Below, one piece after another: positions 1-12,600 of a DNA stretch of 64,000 nt. Both the position numbers and the translations under genes were made by a program. Numbering within the stretch: position 1 is the stretch's first letter; every line of letters begins with the position of its first letter. Below the pieces are notes generated by a model. It was not told the DNA's origin. It worked only from the letters and a program-made list of their open reading frames with translations, and did no database searches. The DNA is from Polytrichum commune (taxonomy: Eukaryota > Streptophyta > Polytrichopsida > Polytrichales > Polytrichaceae): the NCBI GenBank assembly GCA_950295325.1, contig OX485806.1, forward strand, positions 15,748,001 to 15,812,000, written 5' to 3'.

Positions 1-1055
1 CATCCCGGCTTAGTCTTACTAAACTTATAAGCTTATTCATGGTCTTTGATGTCGTTTCTAGGGTCCATATCAACTTCTTCTTTTTTACAAAGAAACTTTC
101 TAGCTATAAGGGGCTCCTAATATTTTCACCTTCGACTTACATGGGTGCCACTCGTATTTTAGTAGATTTGACATGTTAAAATTTAGACTCTCTAGCTCAC
201 TCAATTCTATGGGCAGCTTGGTCAATACACTTTGCATATATCCAACTTTTATAGGAGATTTGTGGATCCGTAATGATTATTTGAATGTTACAATATTGAA
301 AACATATGATGAAAAAGAAAAAAATGCTACAAATAGCATTATTTGATGTTAAAATCGTTCAGTGGATCAATTGATGATGAAGTATATTAATCAAAACGTT
401 CATTTAAGTATTATCATAATCATCTTTGAAGTTTGCACGTGCAATTCTATAGGAGGATCCTACCATACAACTTAAGCAAGTAGTAGGTTTGACTTGATCC
501 TTGCTCCAATTTTACTTATTAATTAACAATGGTGTCATGAACCATTGGCCATCCAAGATGAGAGACTTGGACACTCCAAAACATGTTGGCGCCCATTTTG
601 TTGTGTACGGGCATTTGTGATGTATCTTAAGATTTTGTGGAACCCATGACAAGAGTGAGTAAATAACATGACCCCTATAAGTTTGTGGATGATACATTCC
701 AACTTAGTGTCACTAGACTAATCTAAAACCTCTAATATTAGTCCTAAGCCCATAACAACTTGAAAAAAGAAATCTTTGAGCTTGACTTAGGGGTGAATTC
801 ACCTTCAACTTACATGGGTGCCATGAATCCTCGGTCAATGAAGACTAAGTATAAACTTCACTCCAAAACATGTAAGTGCACATCTTGTTGTGCACAATGC
901 GCCTTGGGATTCTTCGTCATCGTAAACGTCAAATGCTAAGAAAAAAATGCAAGGCTCCATCTTCGATTGAAAGTGGAAGAAAGTGACTTGCTTGTTGTTA
1001 ATAATATGGACCACATATTATAAGGTTTGTGGTTCTTATGTGGTCACTCTCTTTA
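1..1055. other. AT-rich intergenic DNA, no gene seen
   Basis: No convincing reading frame, RNA gene or structured repeat was recognised. Only short chance open frames occur. The phrase around 800-840 (gaattcaccttcaacttacatgggtgcca) resembles text near 128-150, so a small diverged duplication is likely. Confidence 0.5.
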
Positions 1056-2680
1056 ATTGGGTACCTATATTTGAGTGGTATATGGCAAGGCTTGTTATCA
1101 AGAATGAATACTAAAAAGATATGCATTGTTGAGGTTAACTGTGTGCTTATTTGTACCAAACATTCTAGGTTTAATTATTGATACTAATTGGGAGGGTCTA
1201 ACATAAACGGGCCATCTTCAAATGCTTATCTTAACCATACACCGGTCTATATTTGAGTGGTGTGTGGCTAGGTGCGAATTCAAGAATATACACCAAAAAG
1301 ATATGAGTTTGAACACGAATGGACTACATGCTTAAAAGCTACAAGCTATTCAAGGTTCAATAATCAACATAATTGGAGAGGGAGGGGGCTATATGATCAT
1401 TCAAAAGAAAAAAATAGTCAGCTTGATGATGATCAAGATCTTCATTTGAGCTCAAAATATTATGAAGGAAATGATACTAATCACATGTTTCATTACCTAG
1501 GAGAAGTGGGTGTAGAAGTGGAAATTATTCCTTTTTGGCCCACTCACCTTACGTGACTATTTCAAGAGAAAGAGAATCTTCAATTTGACCTCCTATATAT
1601 CTCATAAAAGCATGTCAACTCCGCTTCTGAAATTTGAAAATGACAACATGCGCAATTCATCACAATTGCTAAGTGGATGAAACAATTCCCAATTCAATCC
1701 AACGGTTAAAATTTGTTTGTGGAGTTGAAAGTTCCCACAATAGGGCGGCATACCTTGAACTAAATGTCCGCATATCTATTGCTCAATCCCGGTCAATAAA
1801 CTCCTGCGGCTCTTTTGAAACTGAAGGAAAAGTTTTGGGCACTTTGGGCGATCGAGAAAAGGTGAGATGTTGATGAATGGGCCCAACATGAGGCCCGAGA
1901 TTGATGACTAGAGTCTTTGTAGAGAGGCCCAAGATTTGCCAAGGTAGACTTGGTGAAGGAGATTTCTTCCACAAGGATAAGCTTTGAGAAGTGGTTGTAC
2001 TCCAATCTTTAATTAAGTAACGAATCGGCATTCTTGGCATTCTTCAAAATTTGAGGTATGTGGGCCATATGTGGTTTACTCTTCTAAATTGGACAACCAT
2101 GTTTGATTGTTCTATTTTGTAGTGTAAATGAAGATTAAATAGACACGTGTTACGATGAGATTGATCTTTGTGACAAGAACATGTAATATTCTAGGTTCAA
2201 TTGCAGATACAATTGGGATGGCCTATGTGATCACACCTGAACATAAAGAGAATCTTCGCTTTGACCTATTATAGATTATGTATTTCAACTGCAATTTTGA
2301 AGCTTGAAATCATGACGATTTGCATGATTCCATACCATGGTCCATTTCTGTTCCAATACAACGGTCAAATATGTCCACGGAGTTTTAAATACCCACAATA
2401 GAGCCACGTACCTTATGTTGTGACAAATGATGTGTTGAAGTCTATATTGTCCATGTTTTATGAATTTTTGTAAGTTGTGTGGGCCTTATGTGGCGGAGAT
2501 GTGGTCACTCTTCTTAATTGGACACACTGTATTTGAGTGGTTTATAGCAAGGCTTGTAGTTAACAACGAACACCAAAAGGACACATGATACGATGAGATT
2601 GGATTATGTGCTCAAATCATAGACATTATGTGAGGTTTAGTAAACACAATTAGAAGGGCGGCTTGTGTGTGTATGTAAAA
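1056..2680 (+). repeat. Cluster of degenerate dispersed repeat copies (family A)
   Basis: Several diverged head-to-tail copies of one sequence are visible. Each begins near 'atatttgagtggtatgtgg' (about 1068, 1250 and 2530), continues through 'caccaaaa(a)gacatg' and 'attctaggttcaat', and ends in 'aatcttc(a/g)ctttgacct' and 'caattcccaattc'. Other copies lie at 5086-5262, 11530-11880, 12150-12320 and 28670-28865, with inverse copies near 14860-14960 and 34905-35045. There is no long reading frame, so this is probably an old non-autonomous transposon or the untranslated remains of one. The class is not recognised. Confidence 0.6.
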
Positions 2681-2689
2681 AAAATAAAA

Positions 2690-5085
2690 AAATAAAAAAA
2701 TTGATAGCAACCAAATTGCTTTTCTTCCACTTAGATTTATCTTGGATAACAATCTTCTTACACATGAATCCATTCAATGGGCTAAGGAGTCCTGTCAAGA
2801 TTCAATTTGTCTTAAACTAGATTTTAGCAAAGCCTATGATAGGGTTGACTGGATATATATGTTCAAAGTAATGGAGAAGTTAGGGATGCCTAACTCTTTA
2901 TAAAAATGATTAGCTTGTTGTTCCAAGATGCATCGGTTTCAGTTAAAATTTAATAACTAGGTGACAAATCCTTTTGATCTTCATAAAGGTGTCTAACATG
3001 GTTATCCTTTAGCCCTGTATTTGTTTATTATTGTTGTGGAAGCATTGAATGCCGGGGTAAAAAATACAATGAGATTGGCCTTATTAATGGCATTGTTTTT
3101 CCTCAATGCAATTTCCAACAAATCACTAGCCAATATGTTGATGACACATCCCATACTGTGAGAGCGGAAGAGGCTAGTGTGGACAACTTGGTTGCGATTC
3201 TTCAAAGTTTTGGGCTTGCTTCTTGTCTAGAGATTACTTGGCACAAAAACATGGTGTATTGGTGTGGTCTTGGAAATAATGAAAGCTTTGCTTCACAATT
3301 ACCTCTAATCGGGCTCGGAAATTACAACAAGATCTTGTGTTAGCTGGGATGACTGCGTGTTGCTTAAGAAAGTTGAAGGTCTGAGCCTTACTTCACCGGA
3401 AGATGCTATGAGAACGCTCATGAGCAAATGGATTATTCAAGCTCTTCTACTAGGACAATTGACTTTACAAATTATTTTAAGGCACTGCATCACGCAACTG
3501 CAACCATCTTACCATGGCTCTTGGAGATCTTCTCTCTAATTGTTCCCTCTCAACTTCTCTTTCAAAGGTGGATCAAAAGTATGGCGCCATATTGCTCAAG
3601 CATGGAAGGTGATGGCACGCATGGCCACCTCTCTCCCTTTCATGTCCGGAGGATGTTTTGGAACTTAACCTTTGGTGGCAAATGGAGTACCAAGGCCCGT
3701 ATTTTGGGATCACCGTCGTTAGGGCCTTCATCCTCCACAAGAAAGGTTTGAGATTTTTCCAAAACATTTGGGACCCTAGTTGGAATGATTTTTTGAGATG
3801 AATGGATGCACGACTTAAATTCTTTGTTGCTGAGGTTTATTTTGATTTTTGGATCAAGCTAGTGGAACGTTATGGCTTGTTTTGTGAGAGGATGTGTAGC
3901 CAATATGGTGCTAAACCTACCTCACAAGAATGGGTTGGTCTATATAGAAACGTGGAGGATATAATGTCGGAATGGGGTAGTTTGCACCGGATACCTCAAG
4001 GAATTCTGTTTCGGCCTGGTGGAATTTAGTGCGATTTCATGGCACCTTTCCTCAATCCACTATCAGGTTGCAATACTTTACCCATACTGAGGTGCAACTT
4101 AATATGAGGAATGTTTTACCCCCTATAACTTTTTCAGGTTCAATGTCTAGGGTTAAGGTGGGTTGGCTCTTCTATGGAAGTGCGCATACTCAATTATGCT
4201 TGGTTGTTGGAAAATTGGATCAATTTTTCTTTGACTCAGCACGATGGTGGTGGCCCGAAGTTACACCTTTCTTGGCGTACGCGGCCAAGCCTGGTAGGAC
4301 TTGGATCACTTCCCAGGTGGCTCTTAGGAAATCAATTCCAGACTAGTAGCAGAATGCATTTCCTCCTTCCATTTCCCTCAGATGGAATATCATTTGGCAT
4401 GAATTTAAGGCACATAAGGAAGCAATCTTCCTTTGGTCAAAAATTCACAAGGTAGTGGCGGTGGACAAATGATGTGGGAGGATCTCAACGGAGGTTGACA
4501 AAAGTTGTCCACATTGTGGTTCAGGAGCCATGGGATCGGTAGAACACATGTTCTTCGGTTGTCCGTTAGCTCAACAAGTGTGGTGCTATGCATCTAACAT
4601 CATTTGGAAACTCTTTGCAAAAAAATGTAACCTGGGCCTTCGGAAATCTTTTTCAATGATGCAATGCCTCTTTGATCAATTACTCAACATATCTCTAAAT
4701 TTTTTTTAATAGAATTGGTACTTCTCGAGAAACGGCCTCTCGTGGATCATTTGGCGTCTACATAATGATTTGGTTTTCAATGCTAATTAGTGGCCTTCAG
4801 AAAAGACACACCAAGTGGTGTGAGATCCTTACTTGATTATGGGAGATTGGAGTGACAGCGGTCTCTCCGTGACTTGGAAAAAGCTCCGGATGTTGCCTAT
4901 GAGGATGTTCTAAACAAACTTGACTTGGTATGATCTTATTGTTACTCGTAGCAATTTGTCGGTTATTTGGAACGTTAGACCTCATATGGGCATTATTTCT
5001 TGAGTCCTTTCAAATTTGCGTTGGTTCTTCCGAGGTGGTTTGTGATTTTCCTTTGCAATTGAGATTTGTGCCAAAAAGAAAAAAA
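2690..5085 (+). pseudogene. LINE (non-LTR retrotransposon) reverse-transcriptase remnant
   Basis: Broken plus-strand frames read as the C-terminal half of a plant LINE ORF2. Reverse-transcriptase motif 'LKLDFSKAYDRVDW' is at about 2811-2852. A later block reads 'PLALYLFIIVVEALNAG' (about 3004-3055), and the catalytic box appears as 'QYVDDTS' (about 3130-3150) where Y-A-D-D is usual. Near the end is an RVT-associated zinc finger, C-x2-C...H-x4-C ('CPHCGSGAMGSVEHMFFGCP', about 4506-4565). Many stops and frameshifts separate the blocks, and no endonuclease domain is recognisable, so the copy is 5'-truncated and dead. An A-rich stretch lies just upstream (about 2678-2700). The flanks look like two halves of a family A repeat, suggesting insertion into an older repeat. 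Confidence 0.85.
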
Positions 5086-5262
5086 CATGATCTTCACTTT
5101 GACATATAATTGATAACTTTTGCATATCAAGTCCAATTTCCAAACTCAAAATAAGAATATGTGTGATACCCATTTGCTAACTAGATGAGGCAATTCCCAA
5201 TACGATCCAACAATCATGATATTCTTTGGAATTGTAAGTGCCCACAAAGGGCCACCTAGTTC
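5086..5262 (+). repeat. Family A repeat, 3' part resuming after the LINE
   Basis: The text 'atcttcactttgacatataattgataac' through 'gaggcaattcccaatacgatccaac' matches the 3' part of the family A copy at about 1570-1705. The 5' part of such a copy ends at about 2680, so the two probably formed one repeat before the LINE inserted. Confidence 0.55.
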
Positions 5263-5544
5263 ATGGATCAAATAACCATTAAGAGAAGAATGGATGTTGC
5301 GCCATGGGAGCGGTGAATCATCCACTTCTTTGAGTTGGTTAAAGGTCATAAACAATCAACTCATGGACATAATTTGCAAATTATGGATGATAGAACACCT
5401 TCATGGATGAAAAATTGTAACATGTTCTAGTGTCCTTTCTGCTCTTGAATGAGAGATATGATATGTGTACATTGAATTTGATTTATCTTTGGTAACTAAA
5501 TCCCAGGAAGTGAAGCCAATACAAATTTAACTATGAACCTAGAT

Positions 5545-5960
5545 TCTCTAAGGGTGAGTTTCCATGTAGGTCGCTCACCCACTAGAGCCTAGTGGGAATA
5601 AGGACAAACTCACCCAAATATAGATGGAAATTGTTGGGGTAGGGTTCATATGCGCCAACTAGCTACTCTCATCTTCTCAAATCTAGGCCCACCTACTAAC
5701 CTTCTCCTCCAAGTTACCAAGGATGGACCTCCTCCTTCAATCCTTTTGTGACCGACACTTTTAGATTAAAGTGCGCTTTAGTGGGTGCATGGAAGTCTAG
5801 CAGCCCATGTCCATGGCCCTCCACGTTCTAGTAGGCCACCAAAATGTGGTTGGTTAGTGGCTTGTGCTAATCTACATGAGAACACCTCCAACCCACTATT
5901 ATCTAGAATCTGATGGGCAAGTGGCCTACATGTAAACTCAACCTAACACATCAATGTATA
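5545..5960 (+). repeat. Dispersed repeat family B, copy 1
   Basis: A block starting 'ggtgagtttccatgtaggt', passing through 'tagtgggaataagga' and ending near 'aacccactattatctagaatc' recurs diverged at 13195-13450 in intron 2 of the CFL1-like gene. It has no coding potential. The class is unknown. Confidence 0.6.
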
Positions 5961-6085
5961 CAAGAGAAATTACAACCTTGAACTTTGTGATAGGTATGGA
6001 GGATTTTCCATAAGAGGACCTCTGGATGGAATTGTCGCTAAGTAAGTTTCAATTCCCTACACCACCGCTCAATAACGGCTGGGGT

Positions 6086-6228
6086 GAACCAACCTATACA
6101 CTGGTTCCTTGGAGACAAGGGTTTAGGCATCCAACAAGGGACAAGTGTATGGGTTGGTTCGCTCAATAACTATATTATGAAAACTGTAAGATAAGTTATT
6201 TCTTGAGGGTGGTTTTCATAATATAGTT
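6086..6228. repeat. Two nested/adjacent short inverted repeats (hairpins)
   Basis: 'gaaccaacctatacac' (6086-6101) is inverted as 'gtgtatgggttggttc' (6145-6160), and 'aactatattatgaaaac' (6168-6184) is perfectly inverted as 'gttttcataatatagtt' (6212-6228) around a loop of about 27 bases. It is probably a small fold-back element. No product is predicted. Confidence 0.6.
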
Positions 6229-6383
6229 ACCAGATCCACTTTCTTAGGAGTGACTACATTAACAATACGTGCATGATTTGTGCAGAAAATTTATAAATGG
6301 CGTCTGATTTCCTTTTCCGAGTTCATGTGTTTGGGATATGGCAGTGTCGCCATGTGATCACTATTTCATTTCATTCGAAATGC

Positions 6384-6620
6384 GTTGTTCTCGTACTACT
6401 GTTGTCACAGCAACAGTTTGCATTGTCACTTGGAGACTAAACATCTCACGCAACCTACCTTTGAATCGACACACTATAAGTTATACGAGAGTTCTTCTCA
6501 TACTACTGTTGTCGCAGCAACAGTTTACAATTGTTTTTGGGAGACTCAACATCTCACGCAACTTGCCTTTGAATCGGCGCACTACAATTTACATGAGCGT
6601 TCTTCTCGTACCACACACGC
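6384..6620 (+). repeat. Tandem duplication, about 118-bp unit, two copies
   Basis: 'gttctcgtactactgttgtc' through 'acatctcacgcaacctacctttgaatcg' is followed directly by a diverged copy ('gttcttctcatactactgttgtc'). A third partial start ('gttcttctcgtaccac') follows at about 6599. Both copies are open in one frame, which is expected for a duplication whose unit is close to a multiple of three, and nothing else suggests a gene. Confidence 0.65.
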
Positions 6621-7009
6621 AGTCTGTGCTGAAAACTCATTGAAAACCCGACACAAGACTTAACTTGGAATAGTGATAACCAACACATCGCTTCACAGGT
6701 AAAACTAATTGGCAAGCATGTCGTTTCTTGAAAACATCAACTCCAAAAAAATGACTCTGGTGTTTTCTATTTTTATTGCACTGTCGTGCTTCGTGTGGGC
6801 CACAATGCTCTTTGTACTCTCGCAATCAGAGAAGTCATCCATTTATTGCACATTCGATTCTGTTCCAATCTTGTAGTGATACTAAATTGTTCACCAAACA
6901 GTCTATCGGTGTAGCTTGATGTGCATGTGATGACTTCTAGTGGGACTCCTCGACTTATAACACAAAACTTATCCGAATATGAGATAGAATTTTCAGACAT
7001 TCAAGACCA

Positions 7010-10000
7010 CCAGGTACTTGTGTAGAGAGCTACATCTCAAAATGCAAGTGACTAACAATAGATGTTGAGTCGGTTTTGATACATATGTTTACCCTTCAAA
7101 GTTTAGTGTCACTTCAGTGCTAACTCACCATTTGGCTAATAATCCATTCATTCAACAATGTTGATTCAACTCATAGATTGACCTTTTAGATTGTGCAAGA
7201 AATATATGATATTTGGGAGGCAATTGCAACAATTAAAATTGCAACCCTATGTTTGGTACAGGATGATTCGATGTTGTAGTTTGATGTAATTAATCAATGT
7301 GAAATTGGTGTTGATGATTTATTCATATCGAGCTTTGTGGTGTAAACTTGTGTCTCTATCAACGACAATTTCACTACCAAACGTTGTTGACGAAGTTCAT
7401 GATATGTGCAAACTAAAGTTTATCATTAAGGTTGGCTATGCAATTGCATTTAGAAATACATTGACATGTCTTTTTTGAGTCCTAGCAATATCTATGCACA
7501 TAATTGAAAGGGATATTGGAGCCCCCGTCAAATGGTGGCAATAGCCACAATCGAAGTTAAATCGTCTAATGGTTAAATAATCTAATTGAAGTTATGGTTG
7601 CTTCCTTAGAAAGTTGGTCTATCTATCTATCTATCTATCTATCTACATTTTATAACTCCAGGTCTCCTCCTGCTTCGGTAATAATGAGGTTTTAAGGGGC
7701 TCATGCCAATTACAAGCATGATAGTTTATGTTGAAATGCACACATAAATACAACAAGCTCCTTGAGGTTGGTTTTCTTAAAAAGGTGTTGATATTGACGG
7801 TTTCCTTGAGTACCTTAGAGAGGTCACATTCTTTTAGGAATATGAACCACCTAAGATAAAACGGTATTTTCAAGGGGGCCTATGAAGTAATGCTCATATT
7901 CATGGGATCTTTTGCATATTTGATCAATGTTCTTGAAATACACGTAATATATTCTCAAAGTGCACATAATAGTTTCTCAAATGAATTATCAATGCCGTAG
8001 AGTTTCTAATAATCTTATAGTTCTTACATTGGAACATGAAACATGGCCACGTCTTTAATTGCATCACATTTTCTAGTGGAACGCTAGTAACCCCCGAGAT
8101 ACTCATTCCTTAATTCTTGGAAACGCACTAGGGTGTTCAAGCACAAAGTTTCAATATCTGGCATGATCGTTCGCTGGACCATCCTCAAATAATCATATCG
8201 TTGTCGGAGCTCCAAGAGAATCCAAGCTTCACCCCCTCCTAACACCTTAAGAATTTACAACTGATTGCATCACATAACATTACTCAACACTCACACGTTG
8301 TTCGATGGGCCTTCGGAGCATCACAGTTGGATGCTTGGAAAGCTGAGGTAGGGAAACTAAGCTGTTTGTGCATCCGACTGTTATATTCCGGGGCCACATT
8401 GAACAATTAGTGAGTGCTGACTAATGTTGTGCACAAATCGGACCATCCATTAAGCTATTAATTCTTGTGCAATCTACAACCCATGGAGAAGAGCAATTTT
8501 GAGTCTTAACAGCATACTACACACAAACACAAACAGAACAGCAAGTAGTCGCGTTCGCTTCGTATACATTGAATATAAAATTCCAGTTGTGGAAATAAGC
8601 TGTGACAATATGTACAAAAGACTTTGAAGGTTTGATTCTCCACCGTAGACAAAAGCAAATTACATGACAGCAATTTGAGCCACCCATTACAATCTTTTGG
8701 GGAGAAGTAGAAGGAGCTCAACAGGGCAAAGAGCGCCAGCTGCAAGCGCACATCAAACAGGTTGAAATCAGAATTAATCGAACATCGAAGGTAGATGAGT
8801 CTTGATTGATTACTCTTTCTGACTTAGCCCAATTCTCCTTCGATACGAAGCACGCAATGAGTAAATCCAAATTGTGGTCATAGCCACTTTCCTCAATATT
8901 TTTTGAGCTCATATGAATATCTTGTCAAAGTGAAGGTTCTTGTGCTCATTAAGTAGTCACATAGGTCCGTTCAATTGTGTCGACCATTGAGCTTAGAAGA
9001 GTTAGCATATTTTAAGCATGTAGTTCAATCTCTTTTAAAACATAGATCTTATTGGTGTCCGTCTTGGAAACATATACTACTCAAATATAGGTGTCAGATT
9101 CAGAGAAGTAAACTAATTAGGCACATCCACCTTAGGCTACAAATTCAAACCTACCGTGGAAACATAACATTACTAAGACTTAGGCTCCCTCACCCATTCT
9201 AAATAACAGAAATGCCATGTTCCATCGAGACCTTGCTGCAACACTAAAGCAGAAGCTGTTGTTTTTTGAGTCAGAACACGTGTATTCCTAATCTTTCACA
9301 AAATCATTCTCATGTTTAAAGGTAGTGGTAGGTTGGAGATTAGCAATGTTGTGAAGAGTTTCACAAGTATTTTAGTATAACTAAAACACTATAAAAACAA
9401 CTAAAAGGAATGGATGGATAGAGAAGTTGAACGAAAATGCCCTGAGACAAGACCTATTTAACAGGGGCTTCACATATATCAAAGACTTCTACTTCTTCGC
9501 CTTGCTTTCATTTCTACAAGGTTGTAAGAATAATGTAAGTACCATTGTTGGACTAGTGCCGTCTTTTTTCGATACCCTTCAGGTATCTACAATGAGGCTT
9601 TCATACTTTTTGATACTATCAAGGAATGAATGATTGATGGTGTTTGTATTTTCAATATCATTCGGGTCTATAAACCATGCAAGAACCTTCATACCTAGGC
9701 AAAAGTGCCCAAGTATCAATATAATTTAGAATGTTGTTGACTCCAATAATAACTCGGAATTTGTCGCCTTGACATACCCACAAAATATCAATATTTAATT
9801 GATATTACAATTCTGATACCCACGGGTAAATTCTTTGATATCATTATTGACGATGATTACAGATACCATGAATTCACCTATATACCAATCCAACATCGGT
9901 TTGTTCAGATTTTTTGCTTACATCCAACAAGTCATGTTCTTGAAGATGTGCCTCATTTATGCTCCAAACACTCCTGGGTTTGCACCAACCAAGATGTAGT

Positions 10001-10470
10001 TTCTGCCCTGCACCCATCACTACGTCTGTGAGTAAAATCCACAAAGGCTCCGTTTTGATAGATTGAAATCAGTGCGCATTTTATAACTGCGTACAAATGA
10101 TTAGAACCACTTTGGATAATATTAACTCTGTCTTAGCTGATTTTAGATGGAATGCACTAAAACATCTTCACAGACCTCTAGATCCATATAGCAACACCTG
10201 TTTCACATCGATCCAACACATCAAACTACAACATTGAATCAATGCCAACCAGAGTATAGGGTTGCACTCGAATCTTCTTGTTTCTATGTTTTATAGTTTC
10301 AAGATTTGAAAGGTTGAAATATGAGTTGATTCAATGTTGAATGAATCGTTAGCTAAATGTTCGAGTTAGCTTTGTAAAGATATTAAACCCTCAAGCGCAT
10401 GTAATGACACTGCCTCAACACTAAAAGCTAGCCACTTACATTTTGAGATGATGACATTGCAAGTAGTCAT
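7010..10470. mobile_element. Structure with about 300-bp inverted ends (possible TIR or fold-back element)
   Basis: The left arm (about 7010-7330) and the right arm (about 10185-10470) are diverged reverse complements. For example 'attcattcaacaatgttgattcaactcat' on the left pairs with the inverse of the stretch at 10330-10370, and 'ttgtagtttgatgtaatt' pairs with the inverse of 'aactacaacattga' near 10225. About 2.9 kb lies between the arms and holds no recognisable gene, only a (TCTA)n tract. It could be a non-autonomous DNA transposon with long TIRs or two unrelated copies of one repeat in opposite orientation. No target-site duplication was found. Confidence 0.45.
7619..7645. repeat. (TCTA)n microsatellite
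   Basis: Roughly seven uninterrupted tetranucleotide units. Confidence 0.9.
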
Positions 10471-10494
10471 ATGGGCTATTAAAAATCAAATTTC

Positions 10495-10760
10495 TAGCTT
10501 GTAATACTAGAATGGGTGGACCAAGCTAGCCTTGGATAGACCGATTTGACAATTAACGTGGCGGGTTTCTTGAAGAGACCCTATTTTAGATCCTACAAAT
10601 TCCCTTAGAAGTTTATGGAATGGCAAGAAGAGATCCAAGGAGTTTCACCTGACTTTCAATATAAGCTCCGACACACGACGAGCTAACAAGCTCTTACTAG
10701 GAAATTCTCTCAAAAAGCATGAATCCCACAGTTTTGTCCATCTTTGAGCAACTTTGCACA
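10495..10760 (+). repeat. Dispersed repeat family E, copy 1
   Basis: 'atttctagcttgtaatactagaatggg' through 'agagatccaaggagtttcacc' and 'tttgagcaac' aligns with 27720-28000 ('atttctagcttgtcttactaaggtggg'). It is a diverged dispersed repeat with no coding potential seen. Confidence 0.5.
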
Positions 10761-11529
10761 TAACTCTGATGATGTTTCTGAAATTTCCAGCAAAATTCTA
10801 AGAACTGCCATGAATAAGTGCACTGCAATCTCATCAGCTGGACAACTAACTTTACACTAACTTTCATAATCGAATACAAAGTGAAGGCCATCACAGTTCT
10901 TTTCCAACACAAATACTTATGGTTTGTAGTTAACACTTTATTTTATACATATATATATATATACCCCTAACTTCAATCCATGTGCAAGTTATTTAACAAA
11001 ATGTAGCTGGCAAGATTTTTGTGTCTGCTGATGGTGAGACAGCTTCCCCAAATGCAACCTACCCTCCCTATAATGTCGAGGCATCTATAACCGATAAAAC
11101 AAGAGAGAGTAATAGCATCTGTTTAGAAAGACTAATAGCGGGGGATTATTTTTCTTGCAAAGAGAAAACAAATTCTAAGGAGAATGTGAATTCTTTGAAG
11201 ATTTTTTCATGAATATGGAAATTGCTACAAATTTTTGAAGCGGTAAAGTTTACTAGAACATACAATCGATCTATATAGGTTAACCCATAACCACTGATCT
11301 AAATGCTAATTCTTGGCTACGATGGTTGTCAAAACTCTTATGAGGGCAATCAATGACAATCCACCACCATACAAGCCTTAACACACCAACACCAAACATC
11401 ATCTATGTCGGCATTGCAAGAACCCTAGTGAGCAGTTAAATGGACCTAGTCGACTATGGATGCCTCGACCTTACAAGCGCTAACCATGAACATCAATGAA
11501 GTCTCAGGTAGACACGCCTAAATCCCACA

Positions 11530-12320
11530 CGACAATAATGTGGACACCCATATTTGAGTGGTATGTGGTTAGGTGTGGATCCAAGAAACTCGCACTAGAA
11601 AGACATGTGTTTAAAAGAGGTTGGATTGCGTACTCAAAATACGCTAACCATTCTAGGTTCAGTAGTCAACATGATCGGAGGGACTTATATGACCACTTAA
11701 TGAGCACGAGAATCTTTCACTTTAATAATGATTAAGATATTCATACGAGTTCCAAAAATTATGAGGCAAATGGCTACGGGCACGATTTGAATTTGCGAAT
11801 CATATTACACTAGTTGCGTGTTCATAGCCTACAAGAAGTAGGTGTAGAGAGAAAAGTGTCCATATAAGGCTCATTACTTACACAAGACACTCCAGACAGT
11901 CTATAGTCTGATGATTTGATAACCTGGTTTTGCAAAACAGGAGCATTTGCATAAACCCTAAACAGGGGTTAAACCCTCAGTCCCTATACAGGATAGTGAG
12001 ATTTTACAATAAATGTGAAAAAATGGCATATAATCTTCAAATTTTTCTGTAACAGAGCCACGGGTAGCATTCCTGCTTCACATATAAGGCTTGACATTGA
12101 GTGTGGTGACAATGGCCTGAGAATTTGAGTACAGTACAGTACGTGTTACATTTCTTAACTGGATCCCTAAATTCAATTGCTGTGTGTTTAGGTGAGGAGC
12201 AAAGAACAAACACCATAAATACACATGTTGAAAAGAGATTGAACTACGTCTTCAAATTTGATTAACAACTCCACACTCAATAGTTAACACGATTGGGAAG
12301 ACCTGTGTATTTAATTAAAA
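11530..12320 (+). repeat. Family A repeat copies
   Basis: One copy begins 'acacccatatttgagtggtatgtggttagg' (about 11542) and another near 12165 ('ccctaaattcaattgctgtgtgtttagg'). They carry the same downstream blocks ('attctaggttcag...caacatgat'). Non-coding. Confidence 0.55.
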
Positions 12321-12600
12321 AATCAACAAACATGCACTTCCACTAACCATCGACCAAATCAGGGGAAGTCCGAGTTTCAACCCGATTTCTGTTGACGCGT
12401 CATTGTAGATTTGCTAGTGCAACATAAGTTTTGTTGGCTAAATCTAATCAGCAGAAGTTGGAGAACATAAAAGACGAATCGAATAACACCCACATACCTC
12501 AGAGAAGAAGGTTAGGGCAAGAGTGGATCAAGCTCATGACCAACTTCGCTGGTGCATTAACTTAGGATGCAAACAGAGGGAAATTGGGGACACTCACTTT

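Noticed and set aside
6338-6663. Two overlapping 92-101-codon ORFs
   Set aside because: They result from a 118-bp tandem duplication and have no recognisable domain.
11021-11212. 63-codon ORF beginning MSADGETASPNATYPP
   Set aside because: Short, isolated, no domain, no flanking gene structure.
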